From the NCBI GenBank assembly GCA_009602725.1, contig WELB01000223.1, positions 107,123 to 130,984 on the forward strand: 23,862 bases of DNA, written 5' to 3'. How positions within the stretch are numbered: position 1 is the first letter of the stretch; each line of letters starts with the position of its first letter. The notes below the pieces were generated by a model. The model was given only the letters and a program-made list of their open reading frames with translations, searched no databases and was not told the DNA's origin. This DNA is from Spirogloea muscicola. Taxonomy: Eukaryota; Streptophyta; Zygnematophyceae; Spirogloeales; Spirogloeaceae. The position numbers and the translations under genes are program-made. Shown here piece after piece: positions 18,400 to 23,862 of this stretch.

Positions 18400-18757
18400 T
18401 CGACACTGTGTGGCATGACAAGTGGCTGAAGAAGCGGCCCTTCCAAAGGGGGTGAGGGCTGTGAAAAGCCAGCCCGCAAATGAGTGAAATAACATAAGAA
18501 GCCGGAAGCCTTAGACCAAGCAAGAGAGCAGAATGCCACTAAGGAAGACTGCTCAGTAACCCCTAGCAAAGGTCAGCCGCATCTGGTAGTAAGGGTCAGC
18601 CGCATGTGGATAGGTAAGAAGCTAAAAGTAGTCGCCCCGCCTGTACTGTGTGTGTTCAGTGATGGGGGGCCTGAGTGGCCAAGTAGGAAGGCAAGCACAT
18701 GGCAGATGTGCATCACCTGCTACTAAGGTGACCCGCTCAGTAGCCACGAGTCAGCAC
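18400..18757 (-). mobile_element. Two head-to-tail LINE 3' ends (hairpin copy 9 at 18456-18475)
   Basis: On the - strand, VLTRGY with TGA at 18737-18739 is followed by the shared early UTR. A second C-terminus, RLTFARGY with TGA at 18553-18555, lies 184 bp further on. The second UTR carries a hairpin with GGGCTG / CAGCCC and the tail CCCCCTTTGGAAGGGCCGC. The 18553-18650 stretch repeats 5776-5850. Confidence 0.7.
18456..18475 (-). other. LINE 3' UTR hairpin, copy 9
   Basis: Sense on the - strand: GGGCTG-GCTTTTCA-CAGCCC, a perfect 6-bp stem. Confidence 0.7.
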
Positions 18758-19170
18758 GTAGAGGTCGCTACAATGGCAGGGGAGCGGACCAGCACGCACG
18801 ACCTCCTCCGGAACGCCATGTATGGCGTCTATCTGGTGGCAGCTTACACCTTGGCCATGGAGAACCTCAGCATCATGCCCCTGAAGCCTGGGGCAGATGG
18901 CCGTTTCTACACGCGTTGCGCCGATTTCGTCGCCTCACACGGATGGTGGAGACCTCGCCACGCACGTGGCAATGGCCCACTCAACTTTGAAATCCCACCA
19001 AAACGAAGTGGTCGACATCCACAACCACCTCCGGGTTGGCTTGGCGGGCTTGATGCGTGACGCCTTCTACCGCAAGATTTGAGGTGAATGACATCAGGCC
19101 AATCACCATGGACGCCCAGAGACGCCTTCACAACTGCACTCTAGACATTGTGGATGTACAAGCTGGCTAA
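18758..19170 (+). pseudogene. Chimeric LINE endonuclease fragment (copy 2 of the duplicated composite)
   Basis: The frame at 18770 reads GERTSTHDLLRNAMYGV, MENLSIMPLKPGADGR and TRCADFVAS, matching GERTTTHDRLHDAMHGI, HSGIMPIQERADG and RRVDLVAT of the full-length LINE. From about 18937 it changes to GGDLATHVA, LAGLMRDAFY, then RPITMDAQRR and TLDIVDVQAG, matching the other subfamily at 5128-5753. The junction, order and left-hand inverted neighbour are the same as at 6371-6779, but this copy is better preserved. Confidence 0.78.
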
Positions 19171-19455
19171 AGGGGGAAGGCGCGCGGAGCGCATGAATGA
19201 AAGGGATGCCTATTCGAGCTAACACATTGTTCAGGCAGAATCTAGCGGAATCAACAAGGCTACATAAAACGGAGTCATAAGCTAAGGTACTTAAGGTAAC
19301 AGGGTGACATTGGTACCTAAGGGTGAGCACATACAAATCTCACAAGCTAGATTGAGGAGCCGGAGCGCCACCACGGAAGCCAGTGGCCTGAATTAGAGCG
19401 CGCCCTGCACGCTGATGAATAGCCACAGCTTGCGAGCGGAGGATAGTGTGTCTTG
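19165..19455 (-). pseudogene. LINE C-terminus and 3' UTR, inverted copy of 16560-16845
   Basis: On the - strand it encodes VAIHQRAGRALIQA, FRGGAPAPQSSL and LYVLTLRYQ. These correspond to LALHQRAGRALSQA, FRGGAPAPQVSLSDL and VLTRGY of the + strand copy. The UTR similarity (GAACAATGT..., CATGCGC.CCGCGCGCCTT) continues to its end. The stop codon region is altered, so the reading frame runs on into the UTR. Confidence 0.78.
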
Positions 19456-19689
19456 GTCGATCTTATGAAGGCGTATAAGGGTTCAGCGTCGACCTATATT
19501 GCCACAGAGAAGGTATGTAAAGCAGACATATTTGCACAATGATTCGACTACCTCCCCTTGCAGTTTCTTCCTAGCAGCCGCAAATCTTCATATGCAGGAC
19601 CTATTCCAAACCCTACTCGAGGATATGCTACTCTAGGAAATGAACGAGATGAGGATTGCATGCCTTCCGTCTGAGATGAGCTTGCTGTG

Positions 19690-19920
19690 CGCATATCTGT
19701 CGTTGTTGCGCCGTCGGATTGTAGCCTCTTTGCAGGAGCTAAGCCTCCGAGTTGCAGATAAGAGCTGGTCGACGAGCTTCTGGTGGGGGGCAGATGTACT
19801 TAGAAATAGACGACCCTTGTTCAGGCATCAATCAGCCACTCCTACTGGCTGGCGCGGTGCCACCGAGTGGTCGGCTTAGCAGCAGGTGATGTACATTAGT
19901 GATGAATGTGCTTGAGTTCA
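19690..19920 (+). pseudogene. LINE C-terminus and UTR start, related to 6808-6860 and 7331-7467
   Basis: The frame reads AYLSLLRRRIVASLQ, close to AYLSFLRRRVSACLQ of the inverted remnant at 4646-4949. The stretch 19759-19894 (AGATGTACTTAGAAATAG, GGCATCAATCAGCCACT, TTAGCAGCAGGTGATGTAC) matches 7331-7467. It ends in the early UTR without reaching a hairpin. Confidence 0.65.
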
Positions 19921-20536
19921 TATAACTTTGATATAATTTGATGGCCATTTGAGCTACAATGGCGTTATAATCTGGAGTAGTGTTTACAAATGAAACACGA
20001 CCAGATCCTCGAAGTTGCAATTTGTCCAATTAAGATGACAGGTTCTTCGTGTGGGAATGAATGTTATTTCTGCTTCGAATTCCATGAAAATAACGATGAA
20101 AGTCAGACTAAGGTGTTCAATGACCTAGTTGTACATTTGTAGCAAGCAATTTTGAAATGTCACATGAGTTTATTTCGGTTCGTCACAGCAAGGGATTGGA
20201 AATCCTTGTGTTGGTGGTTCAGATCTACTTTTAGGCAAGAAGCAGAAGAAGAGAAGAGAGAACGCGATAAAGCAATAAGAAGGCCATGGACTGATACGAA
20301 CCAGCACTCGTAGGTTTCAATCCAATAAATTACCTTTTCCAATTTGAGTATACAAGGTTTGCGTGGAAGTATAATAGAGTGCTATATGGAACAATGGTAG
20401 ATACGGGCTTACAAATTCCTACTGTTCTCTTTCGCAAAGAACTATCTAATGAGAACAATAAGACTGAAGAGTTCGAAATTTCTGGAGAACCCAAAATACC
20501 TGACAGGCTAATGTGGCACTGCTTCCTGTTTGGCAG
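19921..20536. other. AT-richer spacer, no gene seen
   Basis: The base composition shifts clearly toward A and T compared with the rest of the window. No domain, LINE similarity or convincing start codon was seen on either strand. Confidence 0.5.
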
Positions 20537-20692
20537 GCAGGCCTTTGTCATGCCGTTCTGGAGGTCACCAAGCACCCAGCTGGCCTCATCATCCAATCTG
20601 CCGCCTCTCTTGAGCCTTCCTTACAAGATCCAGGACTGGGCATTATCGACTTGAGTTGCAAAGATACCCTTCATGGCCTTACACTTGGATGA
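20537..20692 (+). other. Possible 3' exon of an unidentified + strand gene
   Basis: Preceded by an acceptor-like CTTCCTGTTTGGCAG, 51 codons are open to TGA at 20690-20692, including HAVLEVTKHPAGLIIQSAAS and LGIIDLSCKD. The pattern of hydrophobic residues looks coding, but no family is recognised and no upstream exon was found. It would overlap the glycosyltransferase stop by 14 bp, tail to tail. Confidence 0.2.
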
Positions 20693-21857
20693 TGGGGCTC
20701 GGAAGCTGGGTATATCCGAGCATGTCAACATCTGGCACAGACCGGGCTGTTGTCCATAGGTCTGTCACAATCGTGTCACAGGTATCATTCCTGGAGATGA
20801 GGCCTCGCATGTGCTTGATGTGCAGCACTTCCACGCTGACATGGGCATCAATGTATGCAGCACGCTTGCCCCAGCCACCTGCAAGCTCGACAGCCATATG
20901 TACCCCTGCCAGCACCATTTCCCCAGTCCTGGCCATCCACTTCTCACGGGCCACCGTTGTCTTGATTGCTCGGTAGGGTATCCGCTGTGCCAAGATGGGG
21001 TTGGCTATGTGCAAGGTGGCATTCTCAGGTAGGCAACGGCGCACGTTGAACCTATAGTCGTACATTCTGAAGTACTTTTGGTCCTTGAATTGCTCCACAA
21101 TTGTGTCTGCAGCCGCCAAGCTGCCTCGACTTTGGTCAGGCAACACAAGGCGCCTGGATTGCTGCGGCGTACATTCGTCCTGGTGAAGTCAGCAGAGAAG
21201 GGGGAGGGGTTCGAGGCCCCTGCCAAGAGTCGTGGGGGGCACTGGGTAGAGGTACTCGTCGAGGTCGCAGAAGAGGGTCCGCTCCGACAATCCCCTGGTC
21301 CTATATATGCAGTCATTCAAGTACGCTTGCTGGCCATGATAGTATGCCGGATACTTGCGCTCCTCCCTCACGTCCAACAACGTCATGCGGCCATCCTCAA
21401 CATATCTCTGTACTTGTGGAGCAGCATAGCCACCTCTTACTGCGGTGCCGGCAACTGACTTGTTTGCAGGACACGATGGTGACCATGCAAAGAGTGGCTG
21501 TTTGAGCGCAGGGCACTTCCATGCCCTCAGATTTGCTAGTTGGCACCCTTGAATGCCACAAAGTCAGCCTAGCCGCAGGTAGCCACATGCCGCTACTGGT
21601 GGCCATGGATACTGTGTTCTACCTCCTGCATCCACGCCAGTGTCTACTCCGTGGGGCGCATCACCAAGAGCACGGTACTTGCCTGATACAAACCCAGGAG
21701 GTCTGTTGTCATGCTGCCCTCTGCCAGGTAAAACACATAGTGGACGCTGTTGTGCATCAGGTGATCGTGATACCGAAGCCAGTCCGCCACCCTTGAGGCA
21801 TGGATAAAGTCTGTCATGGGAGGTCCGCAGTATGAATTTTTGAAGGCTGGAGGAGCC
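20679..21857 (-). CDS. GT92-like glycosyltransferase, catalytic exons
   Basis: This probably transfers sugar onto glycans in the Golgi, as GT92 (DUF23) enzymes do; the substrate is unknown. Inferred exons on the - strand are 21857-21694 (CGPPMTDFIHASRVADWLRY, HYVFYLAEGS), 21439-21224 (GGYAAPQVQRYVEDGRM, YYHGQQAYLNDCIYRTRG, TLFCDLDEYLYP) and 21106-20679 (DTIVEQFKDQKYFRMYDYRF, EKWMARTGEMVLAGVHMA, EVLHIKHMRGL). DLDEY is the metal/nucleotide-sugar motif; the late EKW...GVH and VLH blocks are also family-like. The first intron, 21693-21440, is GT-AG and phase 1 on both sides. The second, 21223-21107, is phase 1 but begins GC, so the donor is uncertain. The start of the first exon uses acceptor CGCAG. 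The stop is TAA at 20679-20681. Upstream exons are described separately. Confidence 0.75.
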
Positions 21858-22302
21858 CTGCGACCACAAGCGACAGATTCTGACGGGCTCAGCAACCTGG
21901 TGAGACCAAAGCTCTTGTCTAGGCAGGCCTCACCCACAGAGGTGCCTGCCTCTGCCACCACAATGTGCATGGTCACAATTGCTCCACAGCGTGCCTGCTG
22001 GTGCCCGCTGTCGTTGGGGTTTGCGACACATTGGAAGATTCTTCTCCATAGACCAGCATGTACTCCACTTCTTGATTTCCCTCCTTCATGCGTAGCTGTG
22101 GAGCAAAGGATGCAGGTGTCGGGCATTTTGAATCATTCAGCTGCCTCATACTGCAGGGCCTCACTGTGAGCAGCACGCCGCAAGTCCTCCGCAAAGGGGT
22201 CAGTTGGGCCCAAAAGCTTCGATGCAGCATGAGAAGTACGAGCAGGCTCATTGACTCTGCTCAATCTGCTGGGCAGTAATGTCAGCTCACAAGCCGGCTC
22301 AC

Positions 22303-22480
22303 ATGTCCATGCCTACGCGACCGCAAGGGCTGGAGCAGAGAGGTCACATTGAGGTCATGAAGTGCGAGGTACAGCTGCCCTCCTTGCGAGGCGTCAGTGT
22401 CATTCACTGAGAACTTGCATCGTATGATTAGCGCCTCGTATGGCATTTGCATACCATAGCCTGCTGAGTGCGCCATATTA
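22303..22480 (-). CDS. Probable upstream exon of the GT92-like gene
   Basis: The - strand frame reads GYGMQMPYEALIIRCKF, then GGQLYLALHDLNV, and ends before a good donor (CAT|GTGAGC). A tyrosine-rich stretch leading to a conserved Arg-Cys-x-Phe, then Gly-Gly-x-Leu, fits the region that precedes the catalytic part of GT92 proteins. The exact acceptor and the linking exon between 22303 and 21857 are not resolved; a microexon at 22095-22064 would fit the phases but is speculative. Confidence 0.45.
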
Positions 22481-23320
22481 AGACAGTGAGTGGGCGGCTG
22501 TGAGCCTGTGCACTGGAGGTTGTGTTGTGCAATGAACAACAGAAAGGGTGCAACATGGACGACAAAGAGGCTGCAGTAGGTCTCAAGTTGCGGGCACAGC
22601 ATGTTCGCTCGGGAACTGACTTGCACACTGCCATCCGCTTGGCCAGATTGAGCCTGAGCAAATCAAGCCTGGATGACACTAGCAACCCAGCAAGTGGTGA
22701 GAGGAGCTGGCCTCTTGCCTGGCAGCACATGGACCGCAGTTCCCCTGATGCCAAGATTGCGCAGGTATACTTCGTCTACCTGCAGAAGTTTCTAAACACA
22801 TCAGCGCGCTCGCTCGAGTAGCACTTCATGGCAAGGAGCTGCCTGCAGAGGTACACTGGATGATTCACAAAGATGAACGCCCTGCTGGTCCTGCTTGATG
22901 AGATGCCTGGCGCCGTTTTATGAGAAAAGTAGGAGTATCTGCTCTTGGGCGTCGGCCAGTTCTTTCAGTCGGAGGTGAGGCGTGTGCTCAGCCCACGCTG
23001 CGTACATATCTGTCTAACATGCAACATGCTGCTTGCTACATCCTGCTGAGGCAACGAGGATCGCTGGACACAAACCGGCTCCTGGGGTACGGCGCCCAGA
23101 TGCAGAAATGGGCTGGATCCCTGAATGCGTCCTGCTTGCATCCGCCAAGCCAGCAGAGGTCACTCAAGCAGGAGCAAAGGGGGTGCACCGGCGGCCAGCT
23201 CGGTGAGCAGCAGCCAAGTCGCAGCTGGACGCTTAGCTGCTCGGGGCCTCCGACAACATGCTCATCATCTGGTTTCGGTCCATGGCTGCCCGTCCACAGG
23301 ACGATGACATGATTGGAAAC
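22481..23320. other. Probable introns and unresolved exons of the GT92-like gene
   Basis: No exon could be placed with confidence. A short - strand piece near 22770-22845 (LLAMKCYSSERADVFRN) lies between an acceptor-like CTCTGCAG and a donor-like CAG|GTAGAC. A + strand open frame at 22522-22821 is equally long and has no recognisable domain, so neither is called. Confidence 0.35.
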
Positions 23321-23862
23321 CTGCAAGTTGGTCCAGTCCACTGACCGTGAGGCTGGGCGCGTGACTCCCAATGACAGTGAACTCGTCTGGGCCTGTCCTG
23401 TACGCGCTGACGTGCACATAGACCTGCAGGGCGCCTCCGCTGCGCTTCCGCGTGCGGAAGGGAATGCGCTGGACGCCCGCAAAGGCGTGCCTGCTGTGCA
23501 GCCCCTCCTCATCACCCTGGCCGAGCTCTCCGTCGACGGCATCACGGTCGCCGGCCCCGGTGGTCTCCCATCCTCCGCCTCCTCGGCCGCTGTCTGCGGC
23601 AGAGTCTGTGCTCTGCGGGGCGCCGGCGGGTGGTTGGGACAGGGCAGCTGCTGCTTCAGCACACATGTGAGCGAGGCGGGCGCAGGCATCCTCGACTGGG
23701 CGAGGTGCTGTTGGGGGTCCGGCCGCCAGTGCCCACGTCTGATCGCCCGCGGCAGCACGCTGGAGACGAGGGCACGGTGCAAGCTCGCAGCTCGGTGGGC
23801 GTACCGGTGCGCCGAGCGGGCCGGCGCGGCGGGCGGCGCGCGCGGCGGCGGCGGCGAGGGGG
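23321..23862 (-). CDS. Probable N-terminal exon of the GT92-like gene, cut by the window end
   Basis: One - strand frame is open without a stop from the window end to the donor-like CAG|GTTTCC at 23321/23320. Its first two-thirds are Ala/Gly/Pro-rich and low complexity. The last third reads HAFAGVQRIPFRTRK, GALQVYVHVSAYRTGPDEF and TVIGSHAPSLTVSG, typical of the beta-rich N-terminal part of secreted or Golgi glycosyltransferases. A start could be the in-frame ATG at 23664-23666 or lie beyond the window. No signal anchor is visible in this piece. Assignment to the same gene rests on strand, spacing and style only. Confidence 0.45.

Noticed and set aside
22522-22821. 99-codon + strand open frame as a gene
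   Set aside because: It has no recognisable domain and lies inside the probable - strand glycosyltransferase gene.

Overview
The window looks like nuclear DNA of a GC-rich eukaryote, most consistent with a green alga (chlorophyte). The reasons are short GT-AG introns, plant-type 24-residue leucine-rich repeats encoded partly on 72-bp exons, a long Ser/Pro-rich wall-protein-like segment, a C-type lectin domain, and non-LTR retrotransposons with a restriction-like endonuclease (REL). No prokaryotic gene organisation, rRNA, tRNA or CRISPR is visible. The taxonomic call is an inference.

Layout. (1) 1-4188, + strand: a nearly full-length but dead REL-type LINE with two CCHC zinc fingers, a reverse transcriptase, a zinc knuckle, an endonuclease and a 3' UTR. 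(2) 4189-8215: fragments of the same LINE superfamily, nested and 5'-truncated, in both orientations. Several are head to tail and one is cut by a minisatellite. (3) 8216-15076, + strand: a host locus with a secreted C-type lectin followed, after only 22 bp, by a multi-exon LRR protein with a proline-rich hinge and at least three repeated cap-plus-LRR modules. It may be one gene or two. (4) 15950-19920: a second cluster of LINE fragments, including copies of pieces found in (2). (5) 20679-23862, - strand: a multi-exon GT92-like glycosyltransferase gene that runs off the window end.

The LINE fragments share a conserved protein C-terminus (L-[LV]-[TS]-R-G-Y) and a 3' UTR module: a TTGTCCATTCTTT-like box, a GGGCTGGC/GCCAGCCC hairpin and a short tail. 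Ten copies keep a stem on the sense strand, three of them through G.U wobbles, which suggests a selected RNA structure, probably the 3' recognition element for reverse transcription. The host genes are not visibly connected to the LINEs. Lectin, LRR protein and glycosyltransferase would all suit a secretory or cell-surface role. The lectin-LRR locus carries three inferred single-base frameshifts and one lost splice acceptor, so it is either decaying or affected by assembly indels.
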